Counted from the stretch's first letter, positions 45,522 to 54,174 are shown. The stretch is 64,000 nt of DNA from Geobacter sp. OR-1 (GCF_000813145.1 NZ_BAZF01000019.1:17902-81901); one strand, 5' to 3'. The notes: generated by a model not told the origin, from the sequence alone. Numbers and translations: made by a program.

Positions 45522-46703
45522 CTAGCCATGTAACGATTCGTAGATGGCATCGAATATCCGCTCGATGCGGAAAAAGGTCTCAAGAACTGCAGGATCGAAA
45601 TGGCTGCGTGGCTTGATCCGTTCATCCCCTTCATGGAAGATCCGCATGGTCTCGGCGTGCGTGTAGCCGGGTTTATAGCTTCTATTGGAGCGCAAGGCAT
45701 CATACACGTCTGCCAGCTTTACGATCCGGCCGGGAAGCGGAATCGATTCACCCTTCAAGCCTGAGGGATAACCGCTGCCGTCCCAGTTTTCGTGGTGGGC
45801 TATGGCAATCTCACGCGCTACCTGAAGACGCTGGGAGTCACCGAGGATCTGCTCGCCAAAGGCAGGGTGCTGACGGATCAGTTCCATCTCGTCATGATCG
45901 AGCGGACCTTTTTTCAAAAGGATTGCCGATGGAATTTTTATCTTCCCGACATCATGCATCTGAGCTGAATAGGAAATTGTATCGACCAACTGGTCAGGAA
46001 CGCCCATATTGGCGGCCAAGGCGCCGGCATAACGGTTGACCCGCTTGATATGGTTGCCGGTATCCTCCTCCGCCGCTTCACAGGCGCGGGCCAGCGCCTC
46101 GATGGTGTAGATGAACGCCTGTTCGGTTTCCCACAACTCACCCGACAGCGTCACCAACGAAGATATAAGTACCGACAGTCCCCTTAAAACAGTGGCATCG
46201 TACGTGGAACAGTTACCGGGATAATTGAAGGCGCTGACCACCCCCTGCCGTTCTCCGGCAATCCGGCAGGTCACGAAATTCCTGATTGGACCGGACACGA
46301 AACGACGCACCGCCTCTGGAAACTGCTTCTGAAAATCCTCTATGGTTGCCGAGAGTTCGTTCCAGTTGACCGCAACTACGTCTTCCCCCGCCTCTGTCAA
46401 GGCCATGCCGGAACCGTAAGCAGAAGCAAGGTCAATCACGACCTGATCGGATCGCTCCACCAGTTCGTGTTCCACCAGATGGAATACCCTGCCGCGCGCC
46501 GCTCCATGCGCCCGGTCGGAAAACAGGATCATGATACAGGCCGGTCCCCGTCGCCCCCTCCCGCCAAGAACCTTTGCCAGCGCTTCCACATACAGTTCGC
46601 TCCCGCAGAACCGCCGGCGGCTTATCCGCCTCATCTCAGTTTCGGTCAGGCGGAGCAGTTCCTGCAACTGTTGCAGAGCCATTTCGCAAGATTCATTCGA
46701 CAT
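45522..46703 (-). CDS. HD-GYP domain c-di-GMP phosphodiesterase with N-terminal sensor region
   Basis: The 393-residue protein has an N-terminal GAF-like region (about 1-205) with CRIAGERQGVVSAFN, then an HD-GYP domain: TGNHIKRVNRYA, the metal site HDVGKIKIP near residue 252, HPAFGEQIL, and HHENWDGSGYP carrying the GYP triad. It hydrolyses c-di-GMP and has no transmembrane helix, so it is cytoplasmic. It is divergent from the PAS gene at 47004. Confidence 0.9.
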   Translation of the reverse strand: MSNESCEMALQQLQELLRLTETEMRRISRRRFCGSELYVEALAKVLGGRGRRGPACIMILFSDRAHGAARGRVFHLVEHELVERSDQVVIDLASAYGSGMALTEAGEDVVAVNWNELSATIEDFQKQFPEAVRRFVSGPIRNFVTCRIAGERQGVVSAFNYPGNCSTYDATVLRGLSVLISSLVTLSGELWETEQAFIYTIEALARACEAAEEDTGNHIKRVNRYAGALAANMGVPDQLVDTISYSAQMHDVGKIKIPSAILLKKGPLDHDEMELIRQHPAFGEQILGDSQRLQVAREIAIAHHENWDGSGYPSGLKGESIPLPGRIVKLADVYDALRSNRSYKPGYTHAETMRIFHEGDERIKPRSHFDPAVLETFFRIERIFDAIYESLHG

Positions 46704-46911
46704 ATATCTAGCCTAGCACCTCCACGGTCAACTGCAACTTTGCCGGTTCAATCCCAAGTTGATGTTCTTCTGACGGATCTGCCGGGAAATGGTCTCATAG
46801 CGACGGTGATAACCGACCCTTTGCCCTGGAAAGCAAAGATAACTCTTTCCAAATAGATCAACCCAACAACCTCATGTCTAACTTCAGGAAATCATTAAAT
46901 ACGAATATTCA

Positions 46912-46941
46912 TTGACTTCAATTTTCCGGGAATGCTATTTT
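46912..46941 (+). promoter_or_regulatory. Promoter upstream of the PAS protein
   Basis: TTGACT (46912-46917) and TATTTT (46936-46941) are 18 bases apart, in an AT-rich stretch between divergent genes. The rest of 46704-47003 shows no other feature. Confidence 0.45.
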
Positions 46942-47003
46942 TAGAAACTGACGGTTATAAACATACCGTGCAATTTGGGCATCATATTCATTTGGAGCTG
47001 CAA

Positions 47004-47639
47004 GTGACCGTTACATACAGTGAAAAGGCAAAACTCGGAGTTTTTCAAATAGTGTTGATATATCTTTGTTTCAGCACCCTTTGGATTTATTTTTCCGATT
47101 CAATTCTATCCGTTCTGACTCAAGACCCGGCAACAATTAAGAGAATATCCATTGCCAAAGGAATGCTGTTCTTAATAATCACTGCAATACTGCTTTACAC
47201 GCTATTATTGAGATATGCCCAGGAACTCATTAACAGTTATGACGAGATCCAGATCAGTCATAACAGATTGAATCATGCCCTTATTGCGGCAAATCAAGGT
47301 TTTTTTGAGTTAAACCTGGCAACCGGCGAGGCATTTGTTTCTAAATGCTACTTGACAATGCTCGGTTATGACACGGATAAACCGGTACCGACTTTGGAAT
47401 GGTGGCAGGAATCACTGCATCCTGATGACCGTGACCATGCAATAAAAGTACTCAATGAATGCCTGTCAGGGAGCAAATCCGAATATCGGATCTGTTATCG
47501 CTTAAGAACAAAATCGGGTGAATGGAAATGGATAGAGTCATCCGGTCAGATAATACAGTACGGTACCGATAATAAACCGCAGATTATGATTGGTATGCAT
47601 TCGGATATCGATGAACGGAAAAAGGTCTTGAAGGCTTAG
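47004..47639 (+). CDS. Membrane PAS-domain protein lacking an output domain
   Basis: GTG 47004 with GGAG six bases upstream gives 211 residues; an earlier in-frame ATG exists at 46932. Two transmembrane helices (about residues 10-30 and 48-68) precede a PAS/PAC domain with LNLATGEAFVSKCYLTMLGY, LHPDDRDHA, RLRTKSGEWKWIESSGQ and MHSDIDERKK. The protein ends right after the PAC motif, where a kinase or GGDEF domain would normally begin. It could be a partial sensor or have lost its output domain. Base composition is AT-rich compared with neighbours. The HAD gene starts at the next base. Confidence 0.7.
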   Translation: MTVTYSEKAKLGVFQIVLIYLCFSTLWIYFSDSILSVLTQDPATIKRISIAKGMLFLIITAILLYTLLLRYAQELINSYDEIQISHNRLNHALIAANQGFFELNLATGEAFVSKCYLTMLGYDTDKPVPTLEWWQESLHPDDRDHAIKVLNECLSGSKSEYRICYRLRTKSGEWKWIESSGQIIQYGTDNKPQIMIGMHSDIDERKKVLKA

Positions 47640-48374
47640 ATGAAAAATATGCGTTGGCAACCAGATTCAACACCAGACCGAATTTCATCAATGTTTCAGC
47701 CGGTTAACCCATGGGGGGCGTCCAAACCACCGTCTCTTGTAATCTTCGACCTTGACGGTACCCTGGTCAACTCACTTGAAGACCTTGCCATGTCGGTCAA
47801 CTTCATGCGCGGGAATTTCGGCTTGCCTCCCATTGCCCTTGAGGATGTCAGGCGTGCTATCGGGAAAGGAGCGAGGAATCTCGTCACCAGGACCATGCCG
47901 GAAAATGACGGGCGGATCAATGAGGCGCTGTCGTTATTCCTGGAACACAACGGCAGCAATCTTGCGGTTCATTCCCGCCTCTACCCCGGCGCCAGGGAGC
48001 TGCTGGCAGCCCTTAACTCTTCCGGCATCCCACTGGGCCTAGTCTCCAACAAAAACAGTGCTCATTGCGAGCTGTTGCTCTCGTCTCTGGGGATTGCCGA
48101 TAGTTTCCGCACCATCCTTGGGGGCGATGCGGTGAAAGAGTGCAAACCGTCTCCGGCCCCCCTGCTTGAAACGCTGTCCCGTACCGGCTCCACGGCGGAA
48201 ACGACTGTAATGATCGGTGACAGCATCAATGATTTCGAGGCAGCGTTTGCAGCCGGAGTCAGATCCATCGGGTGCAAATTCGGTTATGGCGAGTCATGGG
48301 AAGTAGAACGCGCAACCGTACGTATTGATTCACTGGAAGAGCTGCTCCCCTTGCCGTGGTCAGCGCAGGGATAA
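47640..48374 (+). CDS. HAD-family phosphoglycolate phosphatase-like hydrolase
   Basis: The 244-residue protein has the HAD nucleophile motif VIFDLDGTLVNS near residue 33, LVSNKNS (motif II), and GDSINDFEAAFAAG (motif IV) with ECKPSPAPLL carrying the motif III Lys. The cap region is of the Gph/PGP type. It should dephosphorylate phosphoglycolate or a similar small phosphate ester. ATG 47640 directly follows the PAS stop; ATG 47691 is an alternative start closer to the domain. Confidence 0.82.
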   Translation: MKNMRWQPDSTPDRISSMFQPVNPWGASKPPSLVIFDLDGTLVNSLEDLAMSVNFMRGNFGLPPIALEDVRRAIGKGARNLVTRTMPENDGRINEALSLFLEHNGSNLAVHSRLYPGARELLAALNSSGIPLGLVSNKNSAHCELLLSSLGIADSFRTILGGDAVKECKPSPAPLLETLSRTGSTAETTVMIGDSINDFEAAFAAGVRSIGCKFGYGESWEVERATVRIDSLEELLPLPWSAQG

Positions 48375-48464
48375 GCGGTGGTCAACAACACACCGCCTCC
48401 AACCTAAGCAGTATCTTCATCTGTGTTTTTCCGGTTCTAAATTATCGCCTTGAATTTTGCCCTG

Positions 48465-48794
48465 TTATTTGCTGTCTGCCTTATGGTGACAACGGGTACA
48501 GTTATCCTTGATCATGAAGGCCTTTTTACCATCATGGCATCGTCCGCAATACTTGCCGGCATACAGGTCATTCATGGTTATCTTGACGGTCCCCTTCTTC
48601 ATCTTGGGGAAAACCTCGGGGTTGTGACAGTCGGAGCATGTCAATCCGGCATTCTTGTGTACTGTGCCATCGAATACAACCATACCCATCGGGCTGCCGG
48701 TGAATTCAAGAGTCTTGCCACCGCCGACGGCAAAAGCATTGCCACCCGCCGCAACCATCATAACCAAGCCTAATGCCACGTTCCGTTTATTCAT
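48465..48794 (-). CDS. Triheme c7-type cytochrome
   Basis: The 109-residue exported protein has three CxxCH motifs, CSDCHN, CGRCHDG and CTRCHHK, after a signal peptide ending near AGGNAFA. The spacing and the GSPMGMVVFDGTVHKNAGL segment match the triheme c7-type family found in Geobacter-like bacteria. It is probably a periplasmic electron shuttle. It is followed by a monoheme cytochrome gene on the same strand at 48834, 39 bases upstream in transcription order, so both may be cotranscribed. Confidence 0.9.
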   Translation of the reverse strand: MNKRNVALGLVMMVAAGGNAFAVGGGKTLEFTGSPMGMVVFDGTVHKNAGLTCSDCHNPEVFPKMKKGTVKITMNDLYAGKYCGRCHDGKKAFMIKDNCTRCHHKADSK

Positions 48795-48833
48795 GCTATG
48801 TCTCCTTTCGCTTTTCCCGGCTATATCTCTTCA

Positions 48834-49163
48834 CTACTTGAATGTCTTCAGGATATATTCTGCAATCGCCTTTGCTTCCTTGTTGGGAATGGTCTTGTCG
48901 TCGAACGCGGTCATTCCGGGCCCAGGCTTGCGCATCTTGGCGATGATGCCCTTGACGCCTTTCACTCCGTTTGCCTTGAGGGATTGCATGTTCAACGGTT
49001 TCTGGGCATTGACAATGTTACCTCCATTGGGATGACACATTGCACAATGCTTCTCGAACTCTTTCTTACCATCGATCGTTTCTCCTTTTGCGCCACAGAA
49101 TCCGGCGGTGGCAGACAGGCAAACAGAAAACAGTATTGCGGTTGTAATAGAAATGCTTTTCAT
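48834..49163 (-). CDS. Monoheme class I cytochrome c (OmcF/c6-like)
   Basis: The 109-residue protein has a signal peptide and one haem c site EFEKHCAMCHPNGG near residue 41, with the axial Met in GPGMTAFDDKTIP. This is the c6/OmcF type arrangement in which a short C-terminal helix (AIAEYILKTF) closes the fold. It is probably a periplasmic or outer-membrane-associated electron carrier. It lies directly upstream of the triheme cytochrome. Confidence 0.88.
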   Translation of the reverse strand: MKSISITTAILFSVCLSATAGFCGAKGETIDGKKEFEKHCAMCHPNGGNIVNAQKPLNMQSLKANGVKGVKGIIAKMRKPGPGMTAFDDKTIPNKEAKAIAEYILKTFK

Positions 49164-49743
49164 TTCACGCTCCTCCTTGTCATTGTTTAATCTGCGGTGC
49201 CCGGATTTTGAAAAGTCTTTATGATCAGTCCATCACTGCCCGAATTGAGTCGAGGCATAAGGGATCAACAAGGCATGTAATGACTCTAGGCAGTATTCAT
49301 ACCATAAGCGCTGGGTTGAATATTTTCAACAATTCCAGGTAAATATGGCAGAATCCCGCACAATTTGATATTATTAAGTTGCAATTATTCTTGCACTGGG
49401 AAATATAATTCGCAGTTAAAGTGGCAATAGAACCTATGCGGGAATGATTTCTGAGGCAGTTTTACTTATGAAACAATTATTGCTTGATTCTGCAAAATTG
49501 GCGGATACAACGTCCAAAAAAATCCCCGGTGCCAGGAGGGTGAACACCGGGGCAAAGAAAGAAAGGAAGGAATTATTATTCCAGCCTTCATATATATAAT
49601 ATCATGAATACATATTTGAGTGTTATTATTTATAAAACCGCTTCCAAAGGATTTCACGCCCCATTAACATTTTCTTGTACCCTTGCCTGCAACCAATAAA
49701 CTGGTAGATTTTATATACATAGATTCAGACTAAGGAGATTGTC
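49164..49743. other. 580 bp intergenic region containing copy 1 of a hairpin repeat
   Basis: The region is AT-rich and holds no convincing gene. It contains repeat copy 1 (49515-49618) and, at 49730-49736, the AAGGAG site for the TTG start of the nuclease. No promoter stands out clearly. Confidence 0.5.
49515..49618. repeat. Dispersed ~105 bp hairpin repeat, copy 1
   Basis: It shares a long near-identical block with 52785-52887: an A-run, TCCCCG, a loop with CAGGAGGG, ACACCGGGGC, AAAGGAAGGAATT, then TTCATATATATAATATCA. CCCCGGTG pairs with CACCGGGG here, and on the minus strand the hairpin is followed by a run of seven T. Confidence 0.75.
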
Positions 49744-50283
49744 TTGAAACGCCTATTGCTCCCATTATTATTTACTTTTCTCGCCATGCCCGCCTATGCA
49801 AAAGAGCCGGTCCGGATCATTGAAGTGACGGTTACAAAGGTTTCTGACGGCGACACTGTGCATGTTACGGACAAGGCAGGTAAAGAGGTAAAAGTCCGCT
49901 TATATGGCATAGATGCACCCCAGGCGAATAAAACCGACCCAACTTCAGCTCTTCAGTCCAAAGGGCAACCATATGGGGAAGAAGCCTCTAAAGCGCTACT
50001 GGGCAAATTATCAGGCAAGGTAGTGCGACTAGATGTAATGGGTACGGGGAAAAATGAAAAACTGATCGCAATTGTTTGGCTGGGGAAACGAAACATCAAT
50101 CTGGAGATGGTTGCTGAAGGATGGGCCTGGGCACATCGGCAGTATCTGGATAAACGGGACAGCCCTGAATATATAAAGCTGGAAGAGAATGCCCGGTTAA
50201 AACGGCTGGGTCTTTGGCAACAATCCAACCCGCAACCCCCTTGGGAGTTCCGGAAAATACAAAACATTAAAGGGTTACTTTAA
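49744..50283 (+). CDS. Secreted thermonuclease-like (SNase) protein
   Basis: The 179-residue protein starts with TTG 49744, AAGGAG eight bases upstream. It has a signal peptide cleaved near PAYAKEP and a staphylococcal nuclease-like fold with VSDGDTVHV, VRLYGIDAPQ, GQPYGEEASKALLG, WLGKRNINLEMVAEGWAW and NARLKRLGLW. The catalytic Arg/Glu set of SNase is present (VRLYGID, GEEA). It should cleave DNA or RNA in the periplasm or outside. It is preceded by the repeat at 49515. Confidence 0.85.
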   Translation: MKRLLLPLLFTFLAMPAYAKEPVRIIEVTVTKVSDGDTVHVTDKAGKEVKVRLYGIDAPQANKTDPTSALQSKGQPYGEEASKALLGKLSGKVVRLDVMGTGKNEKLIAIVWLGKRNINLEMVAEGWAWAHRQYLDKRDSPEYIKLEENARLKRLGLWQQSNPQPPWEFRKIQNIKGLL

Positions 50284-50365
50284 GTTACATATACCCTTTA
50301 TTATCCCTACTCTATCAGCAGCATCGCATACCGGTTCATATCTTGAGAATAATCCGGTAACAGGT

Positions 50366-52288
50366 TTATTGGCATTCAGCCACCAACCCTGCGGCAAGGT
50401 CCCTCCAGTAAACTATGTCCAGGCGCTTGCTGGCACGGGTAACGCACACATAAAGCAGATTCAGGTCTAACTCCGAGTTCCTGAAGTCCTTTGAATTCGG
50501 GTCGTAAAGAATCACGTTCGCGAACTCTACCCCCTTGACCTGATGGGCAATAGTGATCAGGGCTCCGGGCTCGAAAGTCAACGCACCCGGCTGATGCAGC
50601 CCATATACACCTTTTAATGCATTATGGAGCATGCTCTCGTCCGTCTTTTTCTTGCAAATGACGGCAGTCAGGCTGTTCGGATCCTCAGCCACCAGCTTCT
50701 CCACAAGTCGGCGCAATAATATGATGGCGCTCTCCTCATCCGCTGCCCTGTGGTATTCAAGGACGCCGGAATGCCTGCCAACCTGCTCGCTCTGCCGGTT
50801 GCTGATTCTTGACGCCAGAGCCATGATCTCCCTGGGGCAGCGATAGGAAACCGACAGCGACTCGTTGCTCACCCCGACCTCTTTGAGATTTTTGTGAAAA
50901 ATATCGAAGTCTGCCGCGTCGACCCAGGAGAGGATCTTCTGCTTGCTGTCTGCGCTGAGCGTTATGCTGTTTTGTTTATCCGTTGCCGCAAGAATGGCCT
51001 CAAGCTCCAGGAGCGAAAGATCCTGGCCCTCATCGATGATGATATGGGCATACCAGCCGAGGGCATCGCGTACCGGTCCCTCTTTCTCGCGCAGCTGGCA
51101 GAGCCGTAACAACACACTCAAGTCGGCAAAAGAAACCGCCTGGCTTCTGGCTGAGTAACGCCGGCGCAAATCGGCAAGAACCGTTTCCTTTTCTTTTCCT
51201 TCGCCGAACATCGCATCCAGAACATAGGTCTGGCCATAGAACCGCCACAGATCCTGAATCGGGTCCGGCTCCCGCACTTCTTGAACATAGCGGGACAGCA
51301 GGCCGGAAAGCATGGATGATTTCTTCCGGGCGGTCAGGTCATCGCCCGCAACCGGTTTGATGACCTTGCCCGTCAGGGCGGTGATGGCGCTCAATGCCCA
51401 GGCGCTGAACGTGTCCACCCTGGTGTTGCCGAGCAGTTCGGAAGAAGTCTGCCTGACATAGTTACGGAGCACCTTGTTGAACATGAGGACCATGCAGCGG
51501 TCGGGCGTGAATCTTTCGGGGTAATTAAACTGCAGGCACGAAAGGCGGTGGAGACTCACAACCGTCTTGCCGCTGCCGGCGCCGCCAGTGATCAGGGTAC
51601 AGCCATCAGTCGCTTCCGATGTTATCATCTGGAACTGCTCAGGAGAGATCAGCGAGACGATATCCACCATCCGGTGGTCCTGGTTCGCCACCTTGGTGTC
51701 AGTAGTCGAGTGATACTGTTTTTCGTTCTTTACCCATTTGTCACCGGCTTGTTCGTAGACGTCTGCGCCGCTTTCGATGCGGCGAAGAGAGCGTTTCAAT
51801 ATATCTACCGTGTCACGCCGGGTTATCATCCCTTCCCGATCTTTGCCCTGAATGGTTTCGAGGTATTCCTCCCCGACTTCGTAGTCATAGAAAAAGCGTG
51901 AGATCGGGGCCTTTCTCCAGTCCACTATCAATGCCCGGTTGTCATGCGATACAAACCCTTGCTTCCCGATGAGATATTCTTTTGCGCCGATCCTCTTGTC
52001 GGTATCGTTGATGCCGACAACCCCGAAGTACGGGCTATCGACCATCTGGAAGGAAGTGAGATATTTGGCGGGATCGAATTTGTCATTCTCAACGAGCTTA
52101 AACGTCAATGAGTTCTTTTCACGCCAGCTCACCGACTCAAGGCGCGCCTTCTCCAGTTCAGCAGTGTAGGCATCATGATTGGCGATCTTCGCCTTGTTTT
52201 GCCTGGCAGTCTCCTCTATTGAGGAAAGCAGTTCGGACAGGCGCTGCTGTTCCTGGATGACTATGTCAAATTGGGGGTTTTCAATCAT
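50366..52288 (-). CDS. HelD-like superfamily I ATPase/helicase
   Basis: The 640-residue protein has an N-terminal coiled coil (residues about 10-60) and the HelD-type first module IGAKEYLIGKQGFVSHDNRA followed by LIVDWRKAPISRFFYDYE. Walker A is GGAGSGKTVVSLHRL (235-249), Walker B is IIIDEGQDLSLLE, and motif III-VI regions include SYRCPRE and a final LLYVCVTRASKRLDIVYW. HelD proteins bind RNA polymerase and clear it from DNA. ATG 52288 or TTG 52297 could be the start; neither has a strong ribosome site. It lies in a region of accessory genes. Confidence 0.78.
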   Translation of the reverse strand: MIENPQFDIVIQEQQRLSELLSSIEETARQNKAKIANHDAYTAELEKARLESVSWREKNSLTFKLVENDKFDPAKYLTSFQMVDSPYFGVVGINDTDKRIGAKEYLIGKQGFVSHDNRALIVDWRKAPISRFFYDYEVGEEYLETIQGKDREGMITRRDTVDILKRSLRRIESGADVYEQAGDKWVKNEKQYHSTTDTKVANQDHRMVDIVSLISPEQFQMITSEATDGCTLITGGAGSGKTVVSLHRLSCLQFNYPERFTPDRCMVLMFNKVLRNYVRQTSSELLGNTRVDTFSAWALSAITALTGKVIKPVAGDDLTARKKSSMLSGLLSRYVQEVREPDPIQDLWRFYGQTYVLDAMFGEGKEKETVLADLRRRYSARSQAVSFADLSVLLRLCQLREKEGPVRDALGWYAHIIIDEGQDLSLLELEAILAATDKQNSITLSADSKQKILSWVDAADFDIFHKNLKEVGVSNESLSVSYRCPREIMALASRISNRQSEQVGRHSGVLEYHRAADEESAIILLRRLVEKLVAEDPNSLTAVICKKKTDESMLHNALKGVYGLHQPGALTFEPGALITIAHQVKGVEFANVILYDPNSKDFRNSELDLNLLYVCVTRASKRLDIVYWRDLAAGLVAECQ

Positions 52289-52323
52289 AAGAGGCAAGCC
52301 GTCAGGTATTCTACTGTACCCGG

Positions 52324-52536
52324 TCAGAGCGCGACATAATGCCCTTCGGATTTCAGCTTGTTAAGAATATCATAGGGATTATTGGTATCATTTTTCAGTG
52401 AATGCCCCTGAAGCATGGCCAAGGTAGTCTCGTAACTGACGTCGTTTTTACGGCACCACCCCATGACGCTTAAACCAGTATTACGGATGTTGGTCATAAC
52501 TGCCCTGCCGTTCATGCCCTTTATTTCATCAATCAT
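52324..52536 (-). CDS. Small Ner-like HTH DNA-binding protein (BcepMu gp16 type)
   Basis: This 70-residue protein has MTNIRNTGLSVMGWCRKNDV, a helix-turn-helix pattern similar to phage-encoded Ner/gp16 regulators (GWxRK... then a later ILNKLKSEG helix). ATG 52536 has a GGA eight bases upstream. It lies 36 bases upstream of the HelD-like gene on the same strand and may regulate it. The family call is based on motif similarity only. Confidence 0.5.
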   Translation of the reverse strand: MIDEIKGMNGRAVMTNIRNTGLSVMGWCRKNDVSYETTLAMLQGHSLKNDTNNPYDILNKLKSEGHYVAL

Positions 52537-52749
52537 CAAAATTCCAACTTTCTGCCGTTTTCGGCCTTATTAATGCTTGCAACGCTTTCGAGCCCCTTCC
52601 CGGGCCTGTATGACACCGGATCGGGATACTTCTTGTCATCAAAAAGAAAAACCCTGGTTCTCAGGGCTTTATAGACTACCGTGTACTGCATTGGATTGTT
52701 ATCTCAGTTTTTCTACCTATCTCATATTTTCGAGAAAAAAGCCACCCAT

Positions 52750-52866
52750 CTATGAGTAAGGGGCTACTTCAATCTGCCACGGAGCAAAAAAAATCCCCGA
52801 TGTCAGGAGGGCCAACACCGGGGCAAAAAAGAAAGGAAGGAAGGAATTTTTATTCTCATCCTTCAT
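52750..52866 (-). CDS. Possible 38-residue hydrophobic peptide in repeat copy 2
   Basis: ATG 52866 opens MKDENKNSFLPFFFAPVLAL and ends at 52750; the middle is hydrophobic and could be a membrane helix. Copy 1 encodes a similar NSFLSFFAPVFTLLAPGIF string, but no ATG is in frame there. It may be a real peptide or an accidental reading of the hairpin repeat. Confidence 0.3.
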   Translation of the reverse strand: MKDENKNSFLPFFFAPVLALLTSGIFFAPWQIEVAPYS

Positions 52867-52887
52867 ATATATAATATCACAAATACT
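52785..52887. repeat. Dispersed ~105 bp hairpin repeat, copy 2
   Basis: This is the partner of copy 1, differing mainly in four loop bases and a few A/G positions. The stem is CCCCGATG/CACCGGGG with one mismatch. On the minus strand it is followed by a run of T. Confidence 0.75.
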
Positions 52888-52967
52888 TGTTCGATAGTGC
52901 AGATAAATTACTGGTTACAACCCGGCCCTGATTGTTGTTTATGCCTGTGAATATTTCACGGTCTGTT

Positions 52968-53567
52968 TCAGATGGCTCCGGATTTACGCAGTATCTCAGC
53001 GACCTTTTCGGCCAGGATCCGGTACCCCATGGCATTGGGGTGAATGGGATCGGATTTCAGACTCTCGTTTGAGAGAATATGCTTCAATGCCTTGTCTTCA
53101 AGGGGAATAGTGAACTCCCTGGCAAGTTCCCGGTAAAACTTCGGGACATCAAGACCGAAACCAAGCATTGGAACCCCTATCAGCAAAACCCCGATGCCAC
53201 GGCTCCGAGCAAGGGACAGCATCTCCCTGAGGTTTTCCAGCGTTCTCTTTTCATCCTCATGCCGCAGAAAGTCGTTGCCCCCAAGGCAAAGAAGAATCAA
53301 CGCAGGGTTATGCTGGTCGAAAAGAACGGGAAGCCTGGCCTTCCCCTCCGCAGTCACCTCTCCGGGGACACCGGCATTCACAACGCGTCTTCCAATCAGT
53401 TTCTCAAGAACGTTCGGATAGCTCTCAGAATCAGGAACCCCTGTCCCAAAGGTGATGCTGTCTCCAAAGGCCAACACCACAGCATCGGAAGGAAGCCTCT
53501 GCAATTGAGGAGTCCTGCTGCAGGAGCAAAGCAGGATCAACATCATGAAGGTCAGTATCCGATTCAT
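52968..53567 (-). CDS. SGNH/GDSL esterase lipoprotein
   Basis: The 199-residue protein has a lipoprotein signal (LILLCSCS) and the SGNH hydrolase blocks FGDSITFGTG (block I Ser near residue 37), GEVTAEGKAR, GGNDFLRHED (block III Asn) and DPIHPNAMGY (block V Asp/His). It resembles the TesA/arylesterase type and is likely periplasmic and membrane anchored. The ATG shares its A with the TGA of an upstream small frame, so it is translationally coupled to that. Confidence 0.85.
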   Translation of the reverse strand: MNRILTFMMLILLCSCSRTPQLQRLPSDAVVLAFGDSITFGTGVPDSESYPNVLEKLIGRRVVNAGVPGEVTAEGKARLPVLFDQHNPALILLCLGGNDFLRHEDEKRTLENLREMLSLARSRGIGVLLIGVPMLGFGLDVPKFYRELAREFTIPLEDKALKHILSNESLKSDPIHPNAMGYRILAEKVAEILRKSGAI

Positions 53568-53665
53568 CAGCCTGAAACCTTACCAATCGCCGACACACTC
53601 CCGCCAGACCAAATCATGCTCCAGAAGAACAGTAATATGCCTTTGATTTCTACGGGCACCGCCAT
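53567..53665 (-). other. Small leader frame resembling the start of the gene at 54456
   Basis: ATG 53665 begins MAVPVEIKG, almost the same as MAMTVEIKG of the protein at 54638, and the DNA just upstream also matches (about 64 bases similar). After nine residues the match ends. The frame stops at TGA 53567, overlapping the esterase ATG. It looks like a truncated duplicate now serving as a leader. Confidence 0.5.
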
Positions 53666-53793
53666 GGTTGACACCCCTTTTTTATTTAGTTGCCAGAATT
53701 ACGAATGATATCCCCGTAATTCTGTATCCGGTCTGGCGCAATGAAATGTCCGAAAGTCTGACCTGTCCCCAGCGCCCTCTCAACGAATTAGAC

Positions 53794-54171
53794 TCAGTAC
53801 GGGCGCAGCTGCTTGCCGCAGCCGATGTGCCAGTGGAGATGCTTGGAGGACTGGTACTCCCCAAGGTTGGTGTAGACGCGAGCTGCCCCGCAGCGCACCA
53901 TGAAGTCGCTGGCGATCATTTTGGCCGTCCGCATCAGCTCCAGGAGCAGATCGTTGTCGGCCTCTTCCAGGGTGATGAGGGATTCGATGTGCCGCTTGGG
54001 GAGCAGGACAACATGGTTTTCCCAGATGGGATTAGTGTGGTGAAAGGCAAAGACTTGGTCGTTCTCGAAGTACACCGGCACGTCCAGCAAGCCTTTCAGG
54101 ATCTTTTCGCAATAGAATTCACAGGTGGATGCTAAACCTGCCCTGTCCCTGGTAATGCCCTTTTCCCCCAT
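53794..54171 (-). CDS. HIT family nucleotide-binding protein
   Basis: The 125-residue protein has the histidine triad HLHWHIG near residue 113 and the upstream pattern FENDQVFAFHHTNP, then HVVLLPKRHIESL. HIT proteins hydrolyse nucleotide phosphoramidates or dinucleoside polyphosphates. GGAGGG upstream of ATG 54171 lies in the end of a degraded frame at 54175. C-terminal GKQLRPY is typical of branch members. Confidence 0.85.
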   Translation of the reverse strand: MGEKGITRDRAGLASTCEFYCEKILKGLLDVPVYFENDQVFAFHHTNPIWENHVVLLPKRHIESLITLEEADNDLLLELMRTAKMIASDFMVRCGAARVYTNLGEYQSSKHLHWHIGCGKQLRPY

Positions 54172-54174
54172 ATC

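Larger units (their letters stand above)
52540..52967. other. 428 bp region with copy 2 of the hairpin repeat
   Basis: No gene beyond the small candidate frame at 52750 is convincing. It contains repeat copy 2 and a short inverted repeat near 52649 (ACCCTG/CAGGGT). Confidence 0.5.

Noticed and set aside
49164..49743. Possible c-di-GMP (GEMM) riboswitch upstream of the cytochromes
   Set aside because: The expected conserved GEMM sequence blocks were not found.
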